A DNA stretch of 64,000 nucleotides from Dysidea avara. Its lineage: Eukaryota; Porifera; Demospongiae; Dictyoceratida; Dysideidae. Below the pieces are notes generated by a model. That model saw nothing but the letters and a program-made list of their open reading frames with translations. It was not told the origin of the DNA and searched no databases. Each line of letters begins with the position of its first letter. The first letter of the stretch is position 1. Location: the NCBI RefSeq assembly GCF_963678975.1, contig NC_089279.1:25840004-25904003 (forward strand). Reading direction: 5' to 3'. Below, one piece after another: positions 35,776 through 47,014 of the stretch. Both the position numbers and the translations under genes were made by a program.

Positions 35776-38700
35776 CGATCGCGCACTTGTTACACCTAGT
35801 TGACTTTCGTAGTGTAACTTAGCGGTGATTTCTTGCAAACCACTGAAAGATCATTCTAAAATAATTAATCTACCTCTACATTAACTAGTTTACCTGGTAG
35901 GCATGACAAGTAGTACAGTACTCTTTTATTAACAAAACTCGATTGTGCACTTTTTATACATATTTGGAGTTTTTGTTATAACTCCATGACTGTTAGTGCA
36001 ATTTCCTTCGAACCACAAAAGGTTTGCACTACGAGAAGTACTTGACTGATTTTCAAGTCATTCTGTCAAGCGGTTTACCCTATGGCCATGACAAAAAGTC
36101 ATTATTGCATTATTTTTTTTCAAAAATTGCGTATAACTCCCTTGTTCTTTATCCGATGTGTATGGAAGTTGGACTGTAAACGTGCTGCGCTACATTCTTA
36201 CTGCCCTCCAAATTTGAAGAAAAATCGACTAAAGCATGCACTAGTTATTGTAATTTTTCTAAGTGTTGCAAAAAGAAAAAGACAAAGAAACTAACTTGAA
36301 GACACATATCTCAGTAATGGCTTGGAGGATTCAGCTCAAATTTAAAACGGGAGGTGCTGCACCCCGAAGGAGTTGCCACAACAAAAATGGTTAATTTCCA
36401 GTCAGGTACTATCGAGCTATGTATGGTTAAAGCCTGTTCTTGGCTCCTGTTAAATGCACACTTATTTGTTACCCGCACTGGCTTTACTTGGCAACACGAC
36501 ACACTATCTTGTGACTTGATCTATGACTTAACATTTAAATAGGCTGTGTAGTTATATTTAATCCCAGTGATGTGCACACTTGTATTAATCAAATCTTCAC
36601 TTGCAACATAAGAGAAAACACACATCTAAGTTTAGCTTTTAGCACCACAGCACTCATTTTAATGGACCCAAGCATGCTTGGAATGAAGTACCTAGCATAT
36701 ATGTAGTGGACCCATACATGTATTTTTAATCTATGGATAGAAATCCTGCATAGATGTGTTTGGAATATAGTAAATTATAACATCACTATCATTTTGTATT
36801 AGGCAACGTCAACTTGATTAGTTGCTTCACAGGCCCGACGGGCCCACATAGATTGAAAATTAAATAATTTTTTATAACTAGCAAATAAAGCCAGAATACT
36901 ATTAGAAATTCTGATCACAAGCCTTGTATGCTTTTATCTACTGTTTACTTGCACAAGAAACTTAGCTCAGAAACATGCTATGGCTGAAAATTAATAGCTG
37001 CTTCATCAATACCACACCCCTATGTGTTTTGTACCTCTTATCTGTTAGTCTTTTTATTTATATGCCGACCTACGTATATACCTCTTGAGATTTTTGCTCG
37101 TGAAACAACTAATTAAGTTGGAGTTCCCTTATCAGAAAATAAATCACGCAGTGTATCTATTAGCAATTTTTTACTATTTGTCTATATTATAGTAAAACTG
37201 CTACCTATAAGAAGAAAGGGCGTAGGTAGAAGGAAGGGACCATCATTAGTTGACCATATGCTATCCTATAAAAAGAAGAACAAACCAACTGGTATTCCTA
37301 GTCATTGAGAAAGGAAGAGGTATGCCTTATACATACTGATTGTGTGTTATACTTTATATTTCCATACCATAGCTATCTAGTTTTGCTACTTTGGTGGTTG
37401 TGGTAGCTGAAATAGTGTTATCCAGGAAAGGGCTAATTGAAGAACACCAACTATCAGAGAGAGTGGCGTCCTCTTCAATTAGATGAAAACATATGCATGT
37501 ATGCTGTAAACTGAAGGTTAACAGAGTTGTATCTCTGCTGTATTATTTGGGTATATGGCTATCACTACAAAAGAGTATGAAGTATTCTCTGCAGTCATGG
37601 CACTTTTTATTACTATTTTGTACTGTATGTATGTTAAATTATGTGTGAGATTCGAGATACAGAGTTGCTACTCATGATATACAATAGAATAATTATATAG
37701 TCATATCGTATGGTTATGGTAACATGCATGTTAAATTTGAAAAGGTTCATTGGCTAAAAAATCTACATGACTGTTGAACTTCAACAACTGAAGTGAATGC
37801 TTTATTGTACTTAGCATAGAAGCCGAGTCAGTACTAGACAGCCAAAGTTTACTGTGATAAGAGAACTAATGGCCAGCTGTAGGTGTGCATGTATCCATAA
37901 TTTTTCCCAGACTTGATAGCGAGTTATAGAACTGGTTTGCTGACATGGTCTCCTTTGAATGCTCCACTATCCCATACCTTCTGGGGCTATGGTGAGGATT
38001 TGACATCAAATACCCCATAATAGGGTGATTAATTTTAGTGTGTCAAATCCCCTACATAACTGAGCGTCATGCAGTTGCAGAACAAGATTCGATGTATATA
38101 AGTCATGCATATGGTAGGAAAAATTGAGCATTAAATGAGCTCCACTCTGGAGGATCATTGCTCCCAGTAAAGCCCCACTTAAGTCTTATGGGGGGGGGCA
38201 ATACATTGATAGGTGCAATGATCAAGAATCATACCTTACAATTTAGCTATCCACTATCTTAGTCTTAGCAGTTGTTGGCAAACCTGCATAGGCGATTCTA
38301 AGGGGGGGGGGGGGGGGGGGGGAGGGGGCATGTGCTGAAGAATAACTTCAAATCTTGGGGAATAGTTGCAGTATAGATTGGTATTGTTATTTTTCATGTT
38401 TTTAGCATACATTTTAGGTTGTTTTCAAGCCTTCATATTGCAAAAATACGTACCTGGGGGTTGCACCCCCAGACCACCTAAAATTCTACTGTATATTACA
38501 GCCATACAACAATAGTCATGCTGTTCTCTACTTGGCCTGCCCTGTAGGTCAGGTCTAGAATTTTCACTGCCAACCAGCAACATAGCATGCTGAACATCCA
38601 GAATACAATCTTTTAGTACAATCAGTGAGTCTCCAACAGACAACTTGGTGACATTTTAACAGTGACTCAGACCTCACCTCAGACAGTGAAGATAACTGAC

Positions 38701-39832
38701 AGAGTGCAGGGGATGGCAGGTACACAATACACCAACACACATGCTAAACAGAAAGTGCTAGACAAATTGTGAAAAAAGATGTGTCCAGCTGTCGGACAAA
38801 TAGACACAGAGCTCCAAGTGCCCTGGGTGGCACTCCAATATACCCTGTATTCCTAATGTCTCCTCCGATCATCATCCTCAGCCAAAGTAAAAGTCAAAAC
38901 TCAAGCTAGAAATATAACTGGTCAAAGAACATGCACACTTCAGTGTATACCACCATTGATACTTGTAGAATAACAAAGTCAGAGGAAATTTACAGCAATA
39001 TGCTAGAATTGGTAAATTCGATTTTTAGTCATTAATCAAGGCTTATTTTGACCAAGGATGAAGATTGCTGGAGCACCAGACATATTGGAATGTTATCCCT
39101 TTTGCTATCTGCACTTACAAGATACAAAACTCGCCGGCTGTGATTACCCAGTCTCCACAATACTTTGTCACAATGGATACAGGAATGTTGATTACTTGGA
39201 GCCTTCTGTACACTATACTTGCAATTGTAATTGCCTACACACTCATTCAGACTTCTACTGCAACCTATGACCAGCTTCCCACACAGTTAATGTTTTAACC
39301 AAACACTATAGTACTGAATTATTTCTTTACATGGTGCTGCTACAACCATCATTTTTAAAAAGCATACAGGTGAATTTACCTCCTCCCACCTAGTGTACTC
39401 TGTACTTTGCAAAAATGCTAAAAATCTTCCCTATAACCAACTAAAACCAGTCACAATGATCTACAAAATCTATACTACCATAATTTGCTTTCTTTTTCGC
39501 TGTAAAATAATTTTTGTATGCAAATACTTGTACAAAATTTTTAATACGAAAATATAGCAAATTATGGCGCTGGCTTTTTCTATTTATGCAGCTGATTGTA
39601 GCATTCAGTTCCTATACATATACTTAACAGTACTGCATTTCCAATAGAAAACAACTGCAGTCAAAATTCTTACACAGAACTCATGCCATGGCTTAATGAC
39701 TACTTCCTCATTTTAACTTTGTGAGTTGGAATAGTGATTGTAAAGTGAATCCCCCTTGATGATATGGGGATGCACAAATGAGAATGACACAAAATAAGGA
39801 ATACCCTTATAAGCCTAATGTTGTTACAGGTT
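35776..39832. other. 4-kb stretch without a recognised gene
   Basis: No supported exon on either strand. Holds a 21-G homopolymer at 38302-38322 followed by A and five more G, an inverted G/C patch CCTGGGGGTTGCACCCCCAG at about 38454-38473, and a fragment near 37950-38060 related to the GC-rich MITE at 19311-19710. The segment 35920-36520 has the look of an old dispersed repeat, but only one copy is in the window. Confidence 0.4.
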
Positions 39833-40455
39833 TTTGCAATTGAATTCGTCGCCTTTGCGATTGAATTCGTCCTGTTTGCAATTGAATTCGTCCTGTTTGC
39901 AATTGAATTCGTCCTGTTTGCAATTGAATTCGTCGGTATTGCAATTGAATTCGTCCCGTTTGCAATTGAATTCGTCGGTTTTGCAATTGAATTCGTCGGT
40001 TTTGCAGTTGAATTAGTCGGTTTTGCAATAGAATTCGTCGCGTTTGCATTACAATTCGTCATAAACAAAACGGCTTCAAGAAACCAACCCGTTCATTAAG
40101 AGATGAACTATTTATGCCTTGGAGAGTTACACTTGAGACACTAGAAGGTAATTGGAGCTGGTAGTACGCGAAGTTGATAGCTGTCTGACAAGTTAATTAA
40201 CTTGCTCGCGAGTGACCACACCCATCGCGAATGGCATAGTAGAGTTTGGAATGTTGCTGGATAGGCTGTAGAGGAAGAATTATTGCCTTATAAAGAGTTG
40301 TTTACTACCGTTGTACTTGAACAAGTTCTTGTAGCAGCTGCTACATCATGTTTTCGTGTTTGCTCCAGCTGCCATTCTTGTTACGGACGAATTTAACTGC
40401 AAAAGCGACGGATTCAATTGCAACAGCGACGAATTGAATTGCAAAAACCTGTAAC
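39833..40455. mobile_element. transposon with terminal arrays of a 21-bp repeat
   Basis: Ends GTTACAGGTTTTTGCAATT and AATTGCAAAAACCTGTAAC are complementary. The left end runs into eleven direct copies of a 21-bp unit (TTTGCAATTGAATTCGTCCTG and variants, 39840-40062). The right end holds about three inverted units (40396-40449). The 330-bp middle is unique. Because 21 is a multiple of three, the array is open in several frames; these are not genes. Confidence 0.8.
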
Positions 40456-42230
40456 TTACTGTCTTGAGGATTGATTTCAAGGGTAAAATTTTCATGGATT
40501 GCCACCATCCAAAATTTCAAGAAGAAGGAAATTTCACTTTTCAGGATCTTTTATTCAAACAATGTCATTTCAGTCGAGCTGTAAATTTTGAAGTACAGAT
40601 AGCAGCCAATCCGTGAACCCCCACCCCTTCAATGTTTCAAGATAGTATGCCTTGTTTCCACTGCTTACACTCCCTAATAGAGCAGTCAGTGGAAGCTGAA
40701 ACTGCAGTAGAGAACTCTGTAGATACTCTCTAATAGAACAGTAACTCTGTAGTGAAATACTCTAATAGAGCATTCACTAATCAAAAAATGTTTCAAGATA
40801 ATTGTAACCAATGTTGCTCACCTAGGAGCACAATACAAGCATAATGGGAACACTGAAGAACATAGTAGCTGAAAATTTTGGAAAATTCCTGAAAGCATTT
40901 AGGGCAAACTTTTGAGCATATTTGATTCAGGCCTATACATAGATAGGGTGATAATGGTACCAATCTGACATCAATAATATAATTCTTACACATTATGCAA
41001 TATAAACATGTGTATGCGGTGACTGGTCTTGTGTAGTAGTTCTACGACTCTGAAGTTTACATTGAAAAACCACAATACAAAACAAATTAAATGGGTGTGT
41101 CATTACTGTATGGGGTATCCACAGACCAAAGGCACACATCTACTATCTTTCAACATGACTTAGATCGTTACTTGGTGCTCCACATGGTGAATATTCACAA
41201 GTAAGCCATCTTCAATAACCATGCATTTATCACATACTTAGGCGGTGCTGCAAACACTAAGCTATCATGGTACAATCATATACCACATGCTTCTGCTAAC
41301 ATGACTAAGGTATGTACACCTGCCATTCTCCCTCAAAACACAGGGTACTTGTAATATGATTATGTATGCATGGAATCCCCATGCTCTGAAAAACACTTGT
41401 ATTGGAGAAAATACAAAATAGTGGTGACCAGTGGTAACAGATTTGCTCTCTTCCTTCAAATGGTCCAAATCCTTTGAGGATTGTTGTGAAGAGGTGCTCT
41501 AGCCATCCTGACAGAAATACCAACCGTACTCCATCAGCATCATACTGTATCCCAACCTTTTAGCAAATATTTACCTTCTCCACTGCTCCAGCTAGATCTC
41601 TCACTCACTATCATATCTCTCGAACAGTCCTATCTCTTTTAGGTGACTAATATAGCTAGCTATAGTTTTCTCTGTTCAAGTTTAGTATTTTGTATGTAGC
41701 TAGATCAATCTATGCCGCAGTGTATTTTATAATTTGTCTTTGTAAAATGAATATAATAGAATTTTTCTTAATAATTATTACTTGTGTACTGTGCTGTTAT
41801 CTGTGTAGGTGTTACCCCTATAGGCCTTGTCATCTCCTGTATTGACCTTATGAATAAAAACAAAATACATAACATGGAAGGAAAAATAACACTAACATGG
41901 CTATTGGTGAGGACTGTGTCCAAGGGAAAAAGTGCCATCTGTGTGGTTCACTAATGCAGTAGTGTTCATGAATTTTTTACCAGCACACCTTGCCACCTCT
42001 CGATGATCCACCACACCCTTTAGCGGTATCACCAGATCACTCCCAAGATGATACTGTATACAAGGTTTTTTTTTAAGGGACATAATTTTCACTAATTTCA
42101 TGAGTATGATAGTTCTTAAAAAGGTTGAAAACATAATAAACCAGGACATTCAATAACTGTAGGTAGTGTGCCATTCGTGAAAATGGGAAATGATGGGATG
42201 TGAGCATTCACAAAAATTTAGAAAAACGTA
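40456..42230. other. stretch without a recognised gene
   Basis: No exon recognised. Three copies of the dispersed CTCTAATAGAG-type motif lie within 110 bp at 40671-40776. Otherwise AT-rich sequence without repeats that I can place. Confidence 0.4.
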
Positions 42231-42447
42231 TATGGTAGGACCTCCATTATCCGAATACCTGTGTGCCAGCTGAATCACAAAAGTGTTCAGATAAATGAAG
42301 CCCATTGATTTATATACAGAGCTCTGATGAACTACTCTAATAGAACATACATCTGTTGACAAAATATCCTAATAGAACAATCACCACTGCTGTTTGGATA
42401 ATCGAGGGTTCGGATGACCGAAGTTCGGATAATCAAGGTCCTACTGT
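42231..42447. mobile_element. pogo/Tigger-like MITE
   Basis: Left end TATGGTAGGACCTCCATTAT and right end ATAATCAAGGTCCTACTGTA are inverted copies, and the CCGAA/TTCGG subterminal boxes repeat (GGATAATCGAGGGTTCGGAT). TA is present at both flanks. These ends are those of the pogo/Tigger branch of Tc1/mariner. The middle carries two copies of the CTCTAATAGA motif. Confidence 0.7.
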
Positions 42448-42509
42448 ATACAGTAATTTATGAGGTGCTTAATAACACATACTGGAAATTATGTATACTA
42501 TATAGCTAT

Positions 42510-45500
42510 TTAAAATGACACAGTGTGAGGTATGTTTTTTGTCCTTAACCATTTATCATAAGCTTGTCCTGATCTTTCCTTCTTCTTCACTGCAGCCTCA
42601 AGTTGCTGAGCTTGTAACAACAACTGTGATGTCTTTTTCTCCTTCGTAAGCTTCTCCTCTTGTTTTAGTTTCACCTCCAGCCACTCCTGAAAACTCACAG
42701 TTTTCTTCACTCCACTACACAAATCAGATCACATTTAGTTATATTGTAGATCACCCAAACTAGACCATGTCAACATTATGTTGTACTACATCAATGTATA
42801 CAATGGAGGCTAGTTGGAATTCAGTTTTCAGTACCACTGATAATTAAGGTGTACTGAATACTAAAAGACTACCAATGTCTGGATTATACACATATCCACT
42901 TTTAAGTGTCAATATATGTAAGCTCTACTGCACAATAAGTATGTGACCCGCTGAGCGAAAACTGGCTGGTATAGCAAAAATTTATTTCAATAAAAATGCA
43001 TTGAAATATAGTGGGTAAAAATAAGGGTGCATGCTACATAAAAAAATTATGCATGTTTTAATAGCATTGAAGCTCAAATCAATAAAACCTATATACATCA
43101 GATTCTCCTTTTCATGGGAAATAAGAAAATCTGGCACGTAAGTTATGGGTGCTTATTTACAATGTGGTAGAAATAAAGTCTACCGTCATCATTTCAATAT
43201 TGGAATGGCCTTCTTTGTCTGCACAGAGACATACAAGGAAAACACTACATGTTGATCTATTTGCCAGTTCATGGTGAACATGCTGAGTCTAACGCTATCT
43301 TCATAGCTTGTTTCAGTCGTGAGCTATGATCAATTATATAAGTGCTGGTAATTTTGTTGCTGTACAAATCAAATTTATTCCTGTTCCAACTGTCTATCGC
43401 TATAACTCCAAGGCTATTCATCACAAAAAGCTGAAACTTTGGCTGTCTGCTCCTTTGTTACTATAGATAATCGCTGCCATTCTCACATACTCTGAAGCCT
43501 CAAATCCAAATTCATCAAATTTACAAACTGTGTATCACACTCTATGGTTTGTCGTTACCTCTCAAACCTTTTCAGGAAAGGGCTCACTCACTTCACTGAA
43601 ATATCCTTTTTGTTTGATAGGAACTCTTATGCTATACTAACTCACTGCTTGCATGCCATTGTCTAAACACATAGACACTTGTAATATGGAGAATTAAAAT
43701 AACCTGAGGTGATATCAATAAATACCAAGGTGCAGCTGAGGTAATTACTGTCACCAAGAGTTCATAATATATTCACTGAGGAGAGTGTCCTACTCTCATG
43801 TACCCCAGTAGAAGGGTGTATCATGAAGTTATGATGTAACGACAAGATGTTGTGGTTTGTGATGCACGAGCAGCCATAAAAGTGCTAGAATCGTTAGTGC
43901 CATTCCACACTCGCAACGCTCAGGATAGACTTATTCGTGAATGGCCTGGCAAGAAATGCCTACGCAATTGTCTAATCTAAACCCATGGAGACACGCTTGT
44001 AGTTTTGGTGAGAAATGCTGAAAGCTAGAGTTAGTTCAGTTGCTAGCAACGTTGTTAGGCATGCGTTCAATCGATATTATGTTCAATTAATGACATCAAT
44101 AATTATACAAAGAGAAATGGAAGAATTTGGAAGCGTTATGTCATAACTTCACGATACACCCTTCTACAGGAGTATACGAGATGAGTATATACATACTAGT
44201 ATATTAAAAATTATAAATTTAAAAATGAAGTAGGTTTTAAGATATAAAAAGTAGTGAAACAAGAGATGAACAATGGTAGCTATTACAGCATAGCTCAGTG
44301 GGAAATCCCTACTTTGGAATTGAACACAAAATAATTGTTATACCATGCCAAAGTAGGGATTTAACACTGAGCTATGCTGTAATAGCTACCATTGTTCATC
44401 TCTTGTTTCACTACTTTTTATAGCTTGAAACCCTACTTCATTTTTAAATTTATAATTTTTAATATACTAGTTTGTTTGGTTTTTTTGTTAAAGCATACAG
44501 CTAGCTATAAACACGTGACTGTTTTATTAGGGTGACTGCCGTACTAGAGTATCTCTAGTCAGCCTGCAAAGATGTGCTTGCCCCCAAAAGGGGTGTGGTC
44601 ATTGTGGTTTTGATCGATTATTAGACTAGAGTATCTCGAATCAGCCTACCAACTTGAGGGTGTGTGGTCACAAATACAGCTAGCGTAAAAGGGGCGTGAT
44701 CATCGTGGTCTCAATCGATAGATCGATAATACGTAGAATAAAGAATGGGCGTGACTTTGTTACCTATTGTGGAGTACTGATACCTCCGTAAAGTCGGTGA
44801 CCGTACAGTAGCGTAGTCTAAGTGCCTTAAATAATTTTGTGGTGTCTATTATGCTGCTTAAAGAAAGTGTTGATATGGAAAATTAATGCCTTGGTATGGT
44901 TTTGTTGGATGAAGAAGAAGACAAGCAGCCTGACTGAAGATAAAAGAAAAGACAAGGCGCACAGGGCGTACACTCGTCGGAAACCCAAAAGGCACATCCC
45001 ACTGGTGAGTTTGTTGTTGTGGTGTAAAATGGTGACTGTGCACTGCTTCGTTTGAGCTCTAGGCTTGCGACTGTGGTCAGTGAGTGAGACGAAATTTCGA
45101 GTTTTGACAATTTTTTAAAATTCTATATCCGGCTGCCAGTAAGTGTTTTCTTCTTTTTAACGCTACATTTGATGTTAGATGGACTAATATTATTCCGTAA
45201 AGGTGATTTTTGTCACGTAAGAAGTTTCTAAGCTGGTTTTTAAAGGCAGTATTTTTGGTGGCACGCGTCACTTTTGATGCAAACCCTACTTAAACAGTGC
45301 TACCGTACTGTTTGATATTATGAACTCTTGTTGTCACCTATGGTTTTTTAATCCTCAAAGACACGTATTACAAGTGTCTAACTATATTACACAGGGACTC
45401 TTGAGAGGGCTGAAGTCTCTAAGTACAGGGAATCAGAATACTGACATCAATACAGTAGACTAGAGTTTCCATGAACTCAAGTAATGATACAGTATTCAAA

Positions 45501-46879
45501 TAAGTGAATTGTTTGGTAGAGATTTACCAGGCACAGATGACAATAAGTCTAACCTGTACACACTACTGCACTAACATACAATTCTCATGCAGTACTTTTA
45601 GTGCTACCATGTCCATGTATATGTAAATATTCATACACTACACTAGTAGTACAATGAAGGACACTCACCCATCCACAGATTTAACAGTAGCAATAGGAGT
45701 TGGAGAAGGGAAGTGCAACTTTTCCGCATATCCAGTCGGATTAGCAACTGATCTAGGCCTCAGACGAGATGATGATGGATTAGAATATCTCAAGATATCA
45801 TGAGTAGGTGGAATAAACTCCTGAGCTCTGATAGGATCAAACCAACCATAATCAAAATATATACGATCATCACTATCATCACTGTCTGAGTCACTAGAAT
45901 AATATTCTACAGCACCACGACGTGGCATGAATTGTGGAGATGAGGATGCAATAGATGCTGTCAAAGAATGATCCTCTGGGGTCTTCCTAGCAAGTTTTTC
46001 TAACAATGCTCTCTGTTTGTCTTTGTCAAATCTACGTACCTCAGTTACGTTGATGCTATTGGGTAACTGTGCCATGTACAGCTGTGACTGGGGACCATGC
46101 ATCCATGTCCTTAGAGAAGAGTCAAATGACATGTGAGTCCTCCTACATGCTACGTCCCTAGCTTTGTGGGCATCATATTCAGTTTTCCTTTCTGTATCAA
46201 TCTTATACTTTTGGTAGTTCCATTCACAAAAGTTTAAGCTCTGTTCACATTTCTTTTTGCCATACAATCGAGCAATGTCAAAAGGTGTTCGTCCATTTTG
46301 ATCCTTGATTTGAATATCACACCCTTGATCTAGTAAGATACACAATACTGCCCAGTGGCCCTTACGTGCTGCGGCATGTAATACAGTCCAGCCAGTAGGA
46401 CTTCTTGCATTGATCCCAAGAGGACATTTCTTTATCAATTCAGCTACCAGCCTAAAGTGACCTCTATGGGATGCAATGTACAGAGCGACCCATGCAAAGT
46501 GTCTCTTGTCATAGAATTCTCCCTCGAAGGCCTGCACCACATGTAAACATTTTAAAATGTTTCCTTTATAAGTTTCTTTAAGTAAAGCAGCCCACAGCCT
46601 CCAAGGTTTGACTGTTAAAGTAGCGTTAGCTACAACATCATTGTCCGCCATTGAAGTCATGTCATCAAGGGCTGCATCATCCAGGTATGTGAGGTAGTAC
46701 ATCTCTGGCAATAACCCCACCTCGTGTTCTATCCTGCATTTCAGCTCGTGCACTTTTAACTTGTGGAAAATACCAGGTAGCTGAATCTTAGCGCCGTCAA
46801 AAGGAATCTCCAGAAATACGTCAAAGTAGTTTCTTTTCGGTGGAGTCTTAAACTTCGCTGGACTTCGTGAAGTACTCAT
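42510..46879 (-). CDS. ANKRD60: ANKRD60-like protein: ubiquitin-like domain, ankyrin repeats, coiled-coil tail
   Basis: Exon 1 is 46879-45669 and exon 2 is 42714-42510; the GATGG|GTGAGT donor and TGTAG|T acceptor keep phase, giving 471 aa. Residues about 18-95 form a ubiquitin-like domain (YFDVFLEIPFDGAKIQLPG .. LPEMYYLTYLDD). About 130-215 hold two to three ankyrin repeats (WVALYIASHRGHFRLVAELI, GWTVLHAAARKGHWAVLCIL, NGRTPFDIARLYGKKK). This order and the ASHRGHF signature match vertebrate ANKRD60. A serine/aspartate-rich tract (YYSSDSDSDDSDD) follows. Exon 2 adds 67 residues of charged coiled coil ending YDKWLRTKNIPHTVSF, a WL-K style seen in ciliary coiled-coil proteins; I did not expect it on ANKRD60. 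Extra exons inside the 2.95-kb intron cannot be excluded. Divergent from NPHP4. Confidence 0.82.
42945..43790. mobile_element. partial TGTGAC-type element
   Basis: Begins TGTGACCCGCTGAGCGAAAA, like the left end of the complete element at 48396. Shared interior pieces follow (AATTATGCATGTTTTAAT; GCTGAAACTTTGG; TGGTGAACAT), in the same order as the copy in NPHP4 intron 3. The right terminus is missing or too diverged to place. Lies in the intron of the ANKRD60-like gene. Confidence 0.5.
43801..44174. mobile_element. MITE with about 41-bp terminal inverted repeats
   Basis: Left end TACCCCAGTAGAAGGGTGTA and right end TACACCCTTCTACAGGAGTA pair over about 41 bp with few mismatches (..ATGAAGTTATGATGTAACG against CGTTATGTCATAACTTCA..). 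No coding frame. In the ANKRD60-like intron, directly next to the hairpin at 44194. Confidence 0.75.
44194..44471. repeat. near-perfect 278-bp hairpin element
   Basis: Arms of about 125 bp (ACTAGTATATTAAAAATTAT.. to AAATCCCTACTTTGG and its complement) enclose a loop of about 25 bp. Contains GTAGTGAAACAAG and AAATCCCTA, which are shared with the hairpin heads at 3747 and 62105, although most of the arm sequence is different. Confidence 0.85.
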
Positions 46880-47014
46880 TCTTACGCAAACTACAAACCT
46901 TATCTCCTTTACACAATCCTCGACACAATCTGCTCAGTACGTCAACTCTTGGAAACCACTATCGCCTAGTATCCATGGTAACAGTGAGGGTACCAGAGTG
47001 GCAAGGCGCTAATT
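46880..47014. promoter_or_regulatory. bidirectional promoter of the ANKRD60-like gene and NPHP4
   Basis: Only 135 bp separate the two divergent start codons, so transcription start sites and control sites of both genes must share this interval or lie in the opposite gene's first exon. No TATA box was seen. The RFX X-box is listed separately. Confidence 0.8.
46969..46982. promoter_or_regulatory. X-box, RFX transcription factor site
   Basis: GTATCCATGGTAAC: two half sites around a central AT. The right half GGTAAC is consensus, and the left half GTATCC differs from its perfect complement GTTACC by two swapped bases. RFX factors bind imperfect inverted repeats of this form upstream of ciliary genes, typically within about 150 bp of the start codon. 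Here the site is 32 bp from the NPHP4 ATG and 89 bp from the ANKRD60-like ATG. Confidence 0.75.

Noticed and set aside
39700-40099. Long open frames of seven-residue repeats (NSIANRT-like) on both strands
   Set aside because: They come from the 21-bp tandem array, which is open in several frames because 21 is a multiple of three. No start context, splice signals or non-repeat coding sequence.
44837-45290. Basic open frame (DKRKDKAHRAYTRRKPKRH) and downstream readings resembling a Harbinger nuclease N-terminus
   Set aside because: The likeness is limited to composition; no catalytic motif is present and stops interrupt the rest. Left unassigned.
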